DNA of 63,433 bases, taken from assembly GCA_022793895.1 (NCBI GenBank), contig JAAWDS010000003.1, positions 1-63,433 of the forward strand. The letters are read 5' to 3'. This DNA comes from Provencibacterium sp. Its GTDB lineage: Bacteria; Bacillota; Clostridia; Oscillospirales; Ruminococcaceae. Every line of letters starts with the position of its first letter. Positions within the stretch are counted from its first letter, which is position 1. The translations under genes and the position numbers were made by a program. Positions 17,239 to 24,915 of the stretch are shown here, in pieces. The notes under the pieces were generated by a model. The model was given only the letters and a program-made list of their open reading frames with translations, was not told the origin of the DNA and searched no databases.

Positions 17239-18417
17239 CTATAGATTTTCGGGCAGAATTTCACCAGCCCGTTGCAGGCAGATCTTGGCAACCATCGGCC
17301 CGATGATTTCATAGATAAAGGTGCCGCACAGCACCACCGCCCGGATTACCTGCGCATATTGCGGAACCACCTCCTGCGCGACCAGCGTTAGGCCGATAGC
17401 AACGCCCGCCTGGGGGATCAGCGTCGGACCCAGGTATTTCTTGATGGCCGGATCGGATTTCATCAGGACGGCGCCGGCGGTAGCGCCCAGCCACTTGCCG
17501 ATTACGCGGGCCACCACGTACAGCACGCCCACCAGCCCGATGGTCGGGAGCACCGAGAGGTTGAGCTCGGCCCCGGAGATGACGAAGAACATCATAAAAA
17601 TCGGGCCGGTAACGGAATCGGCGAGCTGCATGATTTCATTGGCGCTTTTGCAGATATTGACCAGCACCGCCCCCATGACCATGGTGGTCAGCAGCGCGGA
17701 AGCGCCCGCCCAGTCCGCAAGGGCCGCCGCCAGGAAGATAAAGGCTACCGCAATGCACAGCCGGTTGGAGCTCTTTTTAAAGAAGCGCAGGGGAATGGTG
17801 AACGCCAGCGCCAGAGCGCCGCCAATGACCGCCGCCAAAACGACCTCCAACACGGGAGAGAGGATAGAGAGAAGCAGCGAGCTCTCTCCGCCGGCGTTTT
17901 GAAGAGTACCGGCGATTGCAACCGAGAAGCCGAAGGCGATGAGCGCTACGGCGTCATCAAGCGCGACCACGCTCAACAGCGTTTGGGTCAACGGGCCCTT
18001 CGCCCGGTACTGCTTAATGACCATAATGGTAGCCGCGGGCGCAGTGGCCGAGGCGATGGCGCCGATCACCAACGCGAACGGCAAGGGCTCTCCGGCCAGC
18101 AGCATGGCAACGGCCACCGCCGCCACCGCGCCCAAGCCCTCGCAAACGGCAATAACCACCGGCGTGATGCCCACGCGCTTAAAATAGCTGAGCTTAAATT
18201 CGCTGCCGATGGAAAAGGCGATGAAGCCCAGCGCTATCTCCGAGAGAACATCCAGCTCCGCCACCAGGTCCGCCTTCAAAATGCCGGTGATATAGGGCCC
18301 CAGCAACAAGCCCGCAAGCAGATAGCCCGTTACATTGGGCAATTTAATGTGCTTGACCAGCCGGCCGAAAAACAGGCCGCTGAGGAGGATAACGCCCAGA
18401 TAAAATAACACGCTCAT
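17239..18417 (-). CDS. Cation:proton antiporter (CPA2, Kef-type)
   Basis: A 392-residue membrane protein with about twelve segments and no C-terminal TrkA-N domain, typical of the short CPA2 branch. Family motifs include LPNVTGYLLAGLLLGPY near 27-43 and the ion-site region SVVALDDAVALIAFG near 150. It exchanges Na+ or K+ for protons. Its ATG overlaps the TGA of the PII-like gene as ATGA, so the two are translationally coupled. The regulator presumably controls the pump, replacing the missing TrkA domain. Confidence 0.9.
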   Translation of the reverse strand: MSVLFYLGVILLSGLFFGRLVKHIKLPNVTGYLLAGLLLGPYITGILKADLVAELDVLSEIALGFIAFSIGSEFKLSYFKRVGITPVVIAVCEGLGAVAAVAVAMLLAGEPLPFALVIGAIASATAPAATIMVIKQYRAKGPLTQTLLSVVALDDAVALIAFGFSVAIAGTLQNAGGESSLLLSILSPVLEVVLAAVIGGALALAFTIPLRFFKKSSNRLCIAVAFIFLAAALADWAGASALLTTMVMGAVLVNICKSANEIMQLADSVTGPIFMMFFVISGAELNLSVLPTIGLVGVLYVVARVIGKWLGATAGAVLMKSDPAIKKYLGPTLIPQAGVAIGLTLVAQEVVPQYAQVIRAVVLCGTFIYEIIGPMVAKICLQRAGEILPENL

Positions 18418-18770
18418 TTTGCCGCTTTATCCTCCCTTAAGCCTTTGATAAAATCCACTGGAAGGGTAAATACGATGCCGGTATCCGGCCGGGACAAGCT
18501 GCCCACAACGCTCTCAATCACCCGGACAACCTTCTCTACCTGACTGTCCTCCACCACGGTGAAAATGGTGCGGCTCTCCTCGCGATCCGGGTCGAGGAAA
18601 GCGCGCAGGGAGCCTAAAAACCGGTCGTCCTCGTGTCCTGCGTGGGAAAGCTCCCGCGCCATTCCCAGGCTGTGGAAGATGGTTGCGCCGCCGATCTTTT
18701 CCTCGGCAAACCCTTCGAGCAGCTCGTCCAGCAGTTCTACCTTGTTCAGCACAAAAACCAATAGCTTCAT
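18414..18770 (-). CDS. PII-like signalling protein coupled to the antiporter
   Basis: A 118-residue protein with a ferredoxin-like PII/CutA-type pattern: MKLLVFVLNKVELLDELLEG, then IGGATIFHSLGMARE, a loop, SRTIFTVVEDSQVEKVVRVI and TGIVFTLPVDF. It lacks the classic GlnB uridylylation tyrosine loop, so it is a PII-like protein that binds a nucleotide or dinucleotide, not a nitrogen regulator. ATG 18770 has AAAGGAG eight bases upstream. Coupling to the antiporter gene implies it senses a ligand and gates that transporter. Confidence 0.75.
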   Translation of the reverse strand: MKLLVFVLNKVELLDELLEGFAEEKIGGATIFHSLGMARELSHAGHEDDRFLGSLRAFLDPDREESRTIFTVVEDSQVEKVVRVIESVVGSLSRPDTGIVFTLPVDFIKGLREDKAAK

Positions 18771-18840
18771 GTACCGGTCTCCTTTCATTCTGCATACGGC
18801 GGCCTTTGGCCCGCCGATCCGCCGCTTTTGCGGCTTCCTC

Positions 18841-18869
18841 ATTCTACCACTTTTTGAACAGATTGTAAA
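18841..18869 (-). promoter_or_regulatory. Promoter of the PII-like/antiporter operon
   Basis: On the minus strand TTTACA (18869-18864) and TAGAAT (18846-18841) are 17 bases apart, about 70 bases before the PII-like start. Confidence 0.7.
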
Positions 18870-18893
18870 CCAATGGGAAGCCCCACCGTTTTC

Positions 18894-18923
18894 TTGTTTT
18901 ACCCATCTTCCGCCGTTTATAAT
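18894..18923 (+). promoter_or_regulatory. Promoter of the CAP-domain gene
   Basis: TTGTTT at 18894-18899 and TATAAT at 18918-18923, with 18 bases between. It drives the gene starting at 18976 and is divergent from the antiporter promoter. Confidence 0.6.
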
Positions 18924-18975
18924 GGGGGAACGGGAAGCTGTGCTTCTCCAACTGCCAATAAGGATGTGAACCGCT

Positions 18976-19731
18976 TTGAAAAAGGCTTTGCTGTCCATTT
19001 ACCTGCTGCTGACCGCGGCGCTGGTTTTGCTCCCCGTCCCCGGCGAGGCGCTCTCCCAGGCGGGGCTGCCCGCTTCCGCCAGGCAAGACGCTTCCCCGGC
19101 CAGCCCCTCCAGCCGTGCGGCCGGTGAATCTGAAAGCGCCTCATCCTCCCAGCCGGAGGGCAAGACGGCCGGGAAGGAGGTATACGGTACGCTGACCCGG
19201 CTTTATGCGCCGCCGGTCCCCGGCCTGTCGGCTCTCCCGGAGGCCGGCGGCGTTACGGCCAACATCCCGCCGCAGGAGGCCAGCCCGGAGGGCTGTTATC
19301 TTCCGGAAGAGGAAGCCTGGCTGGCCGAGGCTGTCAATGCCTGGCGGCAGCAATCGGGCGCGGCGATTCTGGAAATGGATGATGCGCTGCAACGTTCCGC
19401 ACGGCTGCGCGCAAAGGAGATGGCGCAGAACCGGTGCTTCTCCCATACCCGTCCGGACGGCCGGGCCTGGATCACGGCTCTGCCCGCGTCCGACTCGTTC
19501 TCCTGTCCGCTGCGCGGGGAGGTGTTTGGAACCGCGCTGGGCGGGACACCGCGGCAAGCGGCCGAACGCTGGATGGAGGAATGGGAAGGGAGTCCCTCCG
19601 AAAAGGAGAATATCTGCCTAGCGGAATTTGAACGCGTCGGAATTGGGATCTATGCCTGTGAGGAGAATGGGAAACAGCTTTCCTGCGCTGTTCTCCTGTT
19701 TTCCGGCAGCGAAGGGAGCGCCGCAGAATGA
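18976..19731 (+). CDS. Secreted CAP-domain (SCP-like) protein
   Basis: A 251-residue exported protein with an N-terminal signal sequence (about 1-26) and a Ser/Ala/Pro-rich low-complexity stretch to about residue 60. The C-terminal CAP domain (about 115-245) contains MDDALQRSARLRAKEMA, NRCFSHTRPDGRAW, RWMEEWEGSP and VGIGIY. Such YkwD-like proteins are extracellular and of unsettled function. The start is TTG at 18976 with AAGGAT 12 bases ahead. Its TGA stop lies inside the loop of its own terminator. Confidence 0.85.
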   Translation: MKKALLSIYLLLTAALVLLPVPGEALSQAGLPASARQDASPASPSSRAAGESESASSSQPEGKTAGKEVYGTLTRLYAPPVPGLSALPEAGGVTANIPPQEASPEGCYLPEEEAWLAEAVNAWRQQSGAAILEMDDALQRSARLRAKEMAQNRCFSHTRPDGRAWITALPASDSFSCPLRGEVFGTALGGTPRQAAERWMEEWEGSPSEKENICLAEFERVGIGIYACEENGKQLSCAVLLFSGSEGSAAE

Positions 19732-19755
19732 AACTCTGCGGCGCTCCCTTTTTCT
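19712..19755 (+). terminator. Terminator containing the CAP-gene stop codon
   Basis: AAGGGAGCGCCGCAGA (19712-19727) pairs perfectly with 19735-19750, followed by five Ts. The stop codon TGA (19729-19731) is in the seven-base loop, so a terminating ribosome would cover the hairpin. Confidence 0.9.
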
Positions 19756-19838
19756 ACAAGCCGGGGGATCGGCCTGCACAATTTATTTTACAGGCCGCAG
19801 GCGCGTTTTTACCGCTCTGCTTCATTCTGCAACGCGCC
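19756..19838 (+). repeat. Shortened dispersed repeat after the CAP gene
   Basis: Directly after the terminator come TCTACAAGCCGGGGGATCGG and, further on, CATTCTGCAACGCGCCC, the 3' motif and tail of the repeat family. The hairpin at 19712 takes the place of the repeat's first stem and the core is absent. The remaining intergenic bases to 20111 show no gene. Confidence 0.6.
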
Positions 19839-20111
19839 CTTTCTCTTTGGTAAGACGGGGAGCGTTTGCAGCCGCTCTCATCTATAGAGCTGCATGACCG
19901 GGAGCGCGCTGGGGCGGAATTTCCGGCGGCCTCCCTTTTTGGCCCTGCATTTGCATTTTTTGAGCGGCAAGATTATACTTACCGGTGGTAGGATAAATGG
20001 AAAGCAGAGCTGGGGCAGGGCGGCTTCTATCCGCGCAAAATGGCTTTCAAGAGAGGATACGCCGGGCCGCCCGGCTTTATCCGGTTTGCTCCAAAAACAG
20101 GAGGGCTTTTT

Positions 20112-20642
20112 ATGCAGAAGGGCATGGGTTTTTTAAAATTGGCGTCCGAGCGGTATTCGGTTCGGAAATTCAGCCGGGATCCGGTTCCGCGGGAGGTGAT
20201 AAGCACTATCCTGAAAGCAGGCCATGTAGCGCCGACCGCCTGCAACCTTCAGCCGCAGCGTATTTTGGTGATCGATGAAGCGGAAAGCCTGGAACGGCTA
20301 AAAAAGTGTACGCGCTTTCATTTTGACGCGCCCGCCGCGCTGCTCGTTTGCTGCCACAGGGGGGAGTGCTGGCAGCGGAAACAGGATGGGAAAACCAGCG
20401 GCGAAATCGATGCGGGCATCGTTGCCACGCACATGATGTTAGAAGCCGCCGCCTTAGGCGTGGGCACGACCTGGGTGATGTCCTTCTCCCCGGAGGCTGT
20501 TCGGGAGGAGTTCCGCCTTCCGGAGCCTATCGATCCCGTCGCCCTGTTGGTGATGGGATACCCTGCGGAAGATGCGAAACCCTTTCCGAGCCATTCAGAG
20601 TTCCGGCCGGAGGAAGAGCTGGTGGTCTATAACCGGTTTTAA
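20112..20642 (+). CDS. Nitroreductase-family FMN oxidoreductase
   Basis: A 176-residue flavoprotein. The N-terminal ERYSVRKFSRDPVP motif and the following APTACNLQPQR are typical FMN-binding elements, and GTTWVMSF lies in the C-terminal half. Such enzymes reduce nitro compounds, quinones or flavins with NAD(P)H; the natural substrate is unknown. ATG 20112 has AGGAGGG at the right distance, so the 24 codons upstream in frame are not used. It is monocistronic and is followed by a repeat element whose first hairpin can terminate it. Confidence 0.88.
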   Translation: MQKGMGFLKLASERYSVRKFSRDPVPREVISTILKAGHVAPTACNLQPQRILVIDEAESLERLKKCTRFHFDAPAALLVCCHRGECWQRKQDGKTSGEIDAGIVATHMMLEAAALGVGTTWVMSFSPEAVREEFRLPEPIDPVALLVMGYPAEDAKPFPSHSEFRPEEELVVYNRF

Positions 20643-20650
20643 ACGGGAAA

Positions 20651-20796
20651 GGGGCTGTAAAAAACGCACTGCGTTTTTTACAGCCCCTTGGAAAAGGACT
20701 TCCGGAGCGAAGAGAATACCCTGAATTTTGCATTATCCGCGCGAAGCCGCCGCCTTTTCCGGTTTCTGCAAACCGGGAATGTGTTTTGTTACAACC
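20651..20796 (+). repeat. Dispersed structured repeat, copy after the nitroreductase gene
   Basis: Starts eight bases after the stop codon with a perfect 17-bp stem (20651-20667 with 20671-20687, loop ACT). The core follows: TTGGAAAAGGACTTCCGGAG, a partly decayed second stem and CGCGCGAAGCCGCCGCC. The 3' motif is CTTTTCCGGTTTCTGCAAAC. The order matches the copies at 59178 and 26793. The first hairpin probably also terminates the gene. Confidence 0.75.
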
Positions 20797-20818
20797 CCCA
20801 AAACGCTTTGGCCTGCTT

Positions 20819-21139
20819 TTACGGCGTGCCCTCCTCCTTAGAAATGAGGTAATAGCGGTTCTGAAAGGCCTCGTTCCGGGCATGTTTTTCTTCCCGCAGC
20901 CGGTTGAGCTGTTCGGGAGAGCAGCCGCTTGCTTCGCCGGGGGCGAACACTACCTCCAGAATATCGGCAAGCTCTTCCGGCTCCCGGCTCTCCAGATACT
21001 CCGCCGTCTCTTCCCGGAGCTTTTTCTCCAGCTCGGTTTGATAGGCGTCGTTGGATAGGATGGAGACATGTGGGATTTCTCCCTGTTCCCGGATAATTTC
21101 CGGAATTTTATCACGGACGAGCTTATGATAGGTTTTCAA
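20819..21139 (-). CDS. MazG-like/phosphoribosyl-ATP pyrophosphohydrolase-like protein
   Basis: A 106-residue all-alpha NTP pyrophosphohydrolase. KLVRDKIPEIIREQG at the start and the EEL..EE...E..EELADILEVV pattern (metal-binding glutamates, residues about 38-65) define the group. It probably cleaves non-canonical nucleoside triphosphates as a house-cleaning enzyme. It lies 81 bases downstream of the methyltransferase gene on the same strand and may be cotranscribed. Confidence 0.85.
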   Translation of the reverse strand: MKTYHKLVRDKIPEIIREQGEIPHVSILSNDAYQTELEKKLREETAEYLESREPEELADILEVVFAPGEASGCSPEQLNRLREEKHARNEAFQNRYYLISKEEGTP

Positions 21140-21220
21140 GGACGCCCTCTTTCTTATTTTTTCCCAAGGAGAGTAAGTCCTTTGGACAGTAGTCCTTGAG
21201 AGCGGCGGTCTTTGGAGGGG

Positions 21221-21937
21221 TCAGTCTTTTGTGCAGACGAAGGCCCCCATACGGAACTGATCTTCGTTCAGCCGGGCGCGCAGCCGGAAGCCGGCCTCCG
21301 TCAAGGCGGAGCGGTATTCCGTTTCGGAAAAGAGGGTGATGCTCTGCTGGTGGCGAAGGGCGGTTATCTCTCCATCCTGCCCAACGAGATGCCGCATATC
21401 CACCTGCACCTTGCGGGGAGAAACACGGCGCACCGCCTCCATGCGGCAGAAATGAATGCCGCCGCGCAGCCCGCTGCCGGTGAGGATCTTCTCTTGGAAG
21501 GTTTCCTGCGTATCCCAAGGGGTGAGCAGGAAGAGCCCGCCCGGTTCGAGGTGCTCCCAGGCGCGGCGGATCCCCGCTGACAGCTCGCCGGTATCGCTGG
21601 CAAAGCCGATACTGCCATATAAGTTTAGCACAATGTCAAAGCGCCGGTCCAGCTGAAAACGGAACATATCTCCCTCCAAAAAAGAGGCTTCCGGCAGCTT
21701 GGCGCGGGCGGCCTGGAGCATCTCCGGGCTGAGATCCAACCCGGTGACGGAAAACCTCCTGCTCAGGTGCAGGCTCTGTTCCCCGGTGCCGCAGGCAATA
21801 TCCAGCAGGGTGCGGCTCTGCGGGCGGCCATAGCGCTCGCAGAGCTCTATAATCTGAGCCGCTTCCTCGCGGTATGCCTCCGGGTCTACGTACATAGCGT
21901 CGTAATAGCGGGCGATGGATGAAAAATCGGCGTTCAT
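21221..21937 (-). CDS. Class I SAM-dependent methyltransferase
   Basis: A 238-residue Rossmann-fold methyltransferase. The SAM-binding motif I is LLDIACGTGEQSLHL (residues about 44-58), with the acidic GLDLSPEML strand and the GDMFRF motif following. The substrate is not deducible. ATG 21937 has GGAGGG eight bases upstream. It is the first gene of a possible pair with the pyrophosphohydrolase. Confidence 0.88.
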   Translation of the reverse strand: MNADFSSIARYYDAMYVDPEAYREEAAQIIELCERYGRPQSRTLLDIACGTGEQSLHLSRRFSVTGLDLSPEMLQAARAKLPEASFLEGDMFRFQLDRRFDIVLNLYGSIGFASDTGELSAGIRRAWEHLEPGGLFLLTPWDTQETFQEKILTGSGLRGGIHFCRMEAVRRVSPRKVQVDMRHLVGQDGEITALRHQQSITLFSETEYRSALTEAGFRLRARLNEDQFRMGAFVCTKD

Positions 21938-22281
21938 GATGAATCCCTCCTAATCAGCGGTGTGCAGACGGTACCATCCAAGAACTTTACCGGTTTGGTT
22001 TTCAGCGGGCCGAAGGCCCTCAAGCGCGCTTTCCCATTATAACAGGAAAAGAAAAAAAGACTAGACTTTTTCTTCCGGCTGTGGTAAAGTATAAGCTATC
22101 TCGTACCTACCGGCAGGCTGGCCGGAAACGGCATTTTTCTCGCATTTTTCGACAGGCTGCGGCAGAAAAATGGCCGCCGCCTGTTTTTTCGTTTTTATTC
22201 GATATCTGCGTTTACCTTCAGCGGGCGGGAAGAGGGTTTCGCGAGAGGCTTCTTTCTGCGCTTTAATATTTTCAAAATCGC
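21938..22281. other. Non-coding stretch between divergent genes
   Basis: No gene is seen. A stem GGAAAAGAAAAAAAGAC/complement near 22044-22076 and imperfect hairpins near 22115-22185 are the only structure. The latter contain GGCCGGAAACGGC-like words reminiscent of the repeat family but cannot be aligned with confidence. Confidence 0.5.
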
Positions 22282-22310
22282 TTGACAAAGCCTGTCTTTT
22301 GCTATAATAT
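22282..22310 (+). promoter_or_regulatory. Probable promoter of the SigH-like gene
   Basis: TTGACA at 22282-22287 is followed by GCTATAATATAC. TATAAT at 22303 gives a 15-base spacer; the overlapping TAATAT at 22305 gives 17. The start codon is about 36 bases further on. Confidence 0.65.
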
Positions 22311-22345
22311 ACAAGAGAATCACAGTTGATTTCTTGAGGATCATC

Positions 22346-22939
22346 ATGGATACTATCGGGTTTCCTTCCTCCTATCATACACAGACCGATCCGGAGCTGA
22401 TTCAGCTTATCCGGAAGGGCGATGAGCTGGCCTTCGGCTGTTTGTGCGCGCGTTATCTTTCCCTCTGCCGGTTGGTTGCCCGCCGCTATAGCGGTTTGGG
22501 GCTGGAAGAGGAGGACTTGGCGCAAGAGGGAATGGTCGGTTTAATTGAAGCTACCCGCCGTTTTGATCCATGTAAGCAAGTCCCGTTTGAAGCCTATGCA
22601 CGCAAATGTATCTCCTCTAAAATCCTCTCTGCGCTGGATGCCCTGTCGGCTCAGAAACGAAAGGCCAATCTGGACAGCCTGCCTCTCGATGAACAGCAGG
22701 ATGCGCCGGGGCTGCATATTCCTTCGCCGGATGAATTGTTCATTGAAAGCGAGGAGGTTCAGAAGCGCAGCGAACAGATTTTATCTCTTTTGTCCCCTTC
22801 TGAAAGCGATACATTAAGACTCTATCTTCGCGGTTGTTCTTATGCGCAGATTGCAGCGCAGCTTGGTCTACCACAAAAGTCGGTAGACAATGCCTTGCAG
22901 CGGGTCCGACGAAAGTTAAGGTCGGCGTTTGGACGTTGA
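22346..22939 (+). CDS. SigH-type RNA polymerase sigma factor
   Basis: A 197-residue sigma-70 family protein with region 2 (LVARRYSGLGLEEEDLAQEG, then GLIEATRRFDP and FEAYARKCISSKI) and region 4 (SPSESDTLRLYLRG, YAQIAAQLGLPQKSV). No region 3 is present. The layout and length fit the SigH/Spo0H branch that starts sporulation in Firmicutes. ATG 22346 has GAGG six bases upstream; the TTG 12 bases earlier overlaps that site and is rejected. In many Clostridia a SigH would feed the spoIIA operon, found here at 57566. Confidence 0.8.
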   Translation: MDTIGFPSSYHTQTDPELIQLIRKGDELAFGCLCARYLSLCRLVARRYSGLGLEEEDLAQEGMVGLIEATRRFDPCKQVPFEAYARKCISSKILSALDALSAQKRKANLDSLPLDEQQDAPGLHIPSPDELFIESEEVQKRSEQILSLLSPSESDTLRLYLRGCSYAQIAAQLGLPQKSVDNALQRVRRKLRSAFGR

Positions 22940-23092
22940 ATTCAAGCCGTCCTGTTTTTACCCCCTTCCCGGTTAGCGGCCGGATATTCCGGTTTCTAAT
23001 TCATAAAGTGCCCTACCTGACGCAGCGCAATTGTTCCACAATGGCAAAACGGACTAGGAGAGGCAAATATCTATTCAAGTGAGGTAAAAGAA

Positions 23093-23368
23093 ATGTACGA
23101 AGACAAGACCTTAGTATGCAAGGAATGTGGCTCCGAGTTCGTGTTCACCGCTGGGGAACAGGAATTTTATGCGGAGCGCGGCTTTGAGAACGAGCCCCAG
23201 CGCTGCAAAGCCTGCCGCGACGCTCGTAAGAACAACAAGCGCGAGCGGGAGATGTTCACCGCCACCTGCGCCGGCTGCGGCAAGGAAGCGCGCGTTCCCT
23301 TCAAGCCCCGCGAGGATCGTCCGGTTTATTGCAGCGAGTGCTTTGCCAAAATGAACGACAGAGGCTAA
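23093..23368 (+). CDS. Small zinc-ribbon protein
   Basis: A 91-residue protein with paired cysteine knuckles: CKECG (residues 9-13), CKACR (38-42), CAGCG (59-63) and CSECF (79-83). It belongs to the short CxxC zinc-ribbon group found next to stress and sporulation genes in Clostridia. A nucleic-acid- or protein-binding role is possible but unproven. It ends at a strong terminator. Confidence 0.8.
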   Translation: MYEDKTLVCKECGSEFVFTAGEQEFYAERGFENEPQRCKACRDARKNNKREREMFTATCAGCGKEARVPFKPREDRPVYCSECFAKMNDRG

Positions 23369-23395
23369 ATCCGCTTCGGAGAATATGCCTTATGG

Positions 23396-23441
23396 AAATG
23401 CCGTTTGGAAGATACCCGTATCTTCCAAACGGCATTTTTTT
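23396..23441 (+). terminator. Very strong terminator after the zinc-ribbon gene
   Basis: A perfect 20-bp stem (23396-23415 with 23418-23437) with a two-base loop and a run of Ts. Confidence 0.95.
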
Positions 23442-23529
23442 GTTGCTTTTGGTTTTAAGCGGGGGCATGCAGGAGCGGGCGCCGGCCTTCTTGAAGAAGG
23501 GGGGAAGCCGCCTTCTGCTCCCTTTCGAT

Positions 23530-24156
23530 TTAGATCTCCGGCATTTCGGCGAAGCCTTCTTCGACAACCTCCGGGCGGATCGATCCGGCGCTCAGCTCTT
23601 GCAGCTTCTTTTCAAAGCCCGGCCGGTTCTCCCGGCGAATGCGCAGCGTCAGCGTCACCTCCGCGCCGAAATCAGAGTCCAGCGTCAGGATACCGAACTG
23701 CGGCAGCAGATAGTTGATCTTCCCATAGAGCCCATAGTCGCTTTGGATGCGCAGCGTCAGGCATTCGCACATCTGCATCCGCTCGGCGGCGTCCACGGCG
23801 ATTTTGGCCCCGTGGGTATAGGCGCGCACCAGGCCGCCCCCTCCGAGCAGGATGCCGCCGAAATACCGGGTAACGACCACGCAGACATCGGTCAGCCCCT
23901 CTTTTTGCAGCACATCGAGCACCGGCAGCCCGGCGGTCCCCTGCGGCTCCCCGTCGTCGCTGTAGCGGCGCAGGTTCCCTTCGCGCAGGATATAGGCATA
24001 GACGTTGTGGTTCGCATCCCAATATTGCTGGCGCATCTGCTCAATGAAGGCAATGGCCTCCGCCTCCTGCTGCACCGGAAGGATATGCCCGATGAACCGG
24101 GAGCGCCGTTCCACAAAGGAATCCTCCGCCCCGGCCCGGATGGTGAGATAGCTCAT
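23530..24156 (-). CDS. YigZ/IMPACT-family protein
   Basis: A 208-residue two-domain protein. The UPF0029 N-terminal domain contains RSRFIGHILPVQ, YSDDGEPQGTAGLPVL and VVVTRYFGGILLGGGGLVRAY; the DUF1949 domain covers the last 70 residues. It resembles a translation-factor G-domain IV, and its function in bacteria is unsettled. ATG 24156 with AGGAGG upstream is preferred over an in-frame ATG 28 codons earlier. It is monocistronic. Confidence 0.9.
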   Translation of the reverse strand: MSYLTIRAGAEDSFVERRSRFIGHILPVQQEAEAIAFIEQMRQQYWDANHNVYAYILREGNLRRYSDDGEPQGTAGLPVLDVLQKEGLTDVCVVVTRYFGGILLGGGGLVRAYTHGAKIAVDAAERMQMCECLTLRIQSDYGLYGKINYLLPQFGILTLDSDFGAEVTLTLRIRRENRPGFEKKLQELSAGSIRPEVVEEGFAEMPEI

Positions 24157-24249
24157 GGCTTTTCGCCTCCTGGTTCTGCTTGATACTGCCCCTATTAAAT
24201 GGATCATAACGGAACTAGGAATGAATGTCAAGCCGGACAATGGCTTGTG

Positions 24250-24579
24250 CTATTGCCGCTCGGACAGCAGCACCCGGATAATCCCGCTGATATAACGCTT
24301 TTCCTGTGGGGTGCATTGGTTCAGCAGGTCAATGATATCAGTTGTCATATAATCCTTTCCTTCGCTTGAAGAGCCGGCCAGGATGTCATTCGGCGTCACA
24401 TCCAGAGCGACGCATAGACGCATTAGCGTTTCTATGCTGGGAATTGAGTGGTTGTGCTCAATATTAGAGAGATAGTTATTAGAAAGCTCCGCTTTTTCTG
24501 CCAGTTTCCCTTGCGTCCAGCCCCGTTCCTTGCGCAGAGCTTCAATGCGCCTGCCTATCAGAGCAAAATCTACAGTCAT
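24250..24579 (-). CDS. XRE-family transcriptional regulator
   Basis: A 109-residue protein. An N-terminal Cro/C1-type helix-turn-helix (residues 8-62: IEALRKERGWTQGKLAEKAE, then SNNYLSNIEHN) is followed by a short C-terminal helix region. It is divergent from the secreted-protein gene at 24715. The direct repeats between the two genes suggest it regulates itself and that neighbour. Confidence 0.88.
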   Translation of the reverse strand: MTVDFALIGRRIEALRKERGWTQGKLAEKAELSNNYLSNIEHNHSIPSIETLMRLCVALDVTPNDILAGSSSEGKDYMTTDIIDLLNQCTPQEKRYISGIIRVLLSERQ

Positions 24580-24634
24580 TTTCGTTCACCCCGCATTTTA
24601 AGCATAAGATATGCGGGGAGAATGAAAAATACAT

Positions 24635-24687
24635 TATAAATGTAAATACACTTGAACAGAAATTTATTTTCGATTATAATGTAAATA
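24635..24687. promoter_or_regulatory. Promoter with two direct repeats, candidate XRE operator
   Basis: TTGAAC (24652-24657) and TATAAT (24675-24680) are 17 bases apart and point to the gene at 24715. TATAAATGTAAATA (24635-24648) and TATAATGTAAATA (24675-24687) are direct repeats 40 bases apart. One covers the -10 box and the other lies nearer to the XRE gene. They are plausible sites for the XRE protein. Confidence 0.6.
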
Positions 24688-24714
24688 TTCTTATCGAGAA
24701 AGGGGACAGAAGAA

Positions 24715-24915
24715 ATGAAAAGGATAGGCAGAAAGATCGGCTCGCTGCTGTTGGTGTTGAGCCTGGCTTTGGGACTGGCGCCGGGGGTGCAGGCGCAGAG
24801 CAGTGAAATGACGATCGGTGATAGCGGAATTATGGCGCGCGGCACACCGGACAGCACGCCGCCGGAGATTGTTTCTTATTCGGTGGATAAAACGCAGGTG
24901 GAGCCCGGCGGATGA
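24715..24915 (+). CDS. N-terminal part of a frameshifted secreted protein
   Basis: A 66-residue frame with a clear signal peptide (MKRIGRKIGSLLLVLSLALG start, cleavage probably after VQA near residue 27) and then DSTPPEIVSYSVDKTQVEPGG before TGA. This is the beginning of an Ig-like domain whose continuation, MITVKAQGKDDISGV, lies in the -1 frame. The stop overlaps the ATG of the next frame as ATGA. One missing base near 24907-24911 explains it best. Confidence 0.8.
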   Translation: MKRIGRKIGSLLLVLSLALGLAPGVQAQSSEMTIGDSGIMARGTPDSTPPEIVSYSVDKTQVEPGG

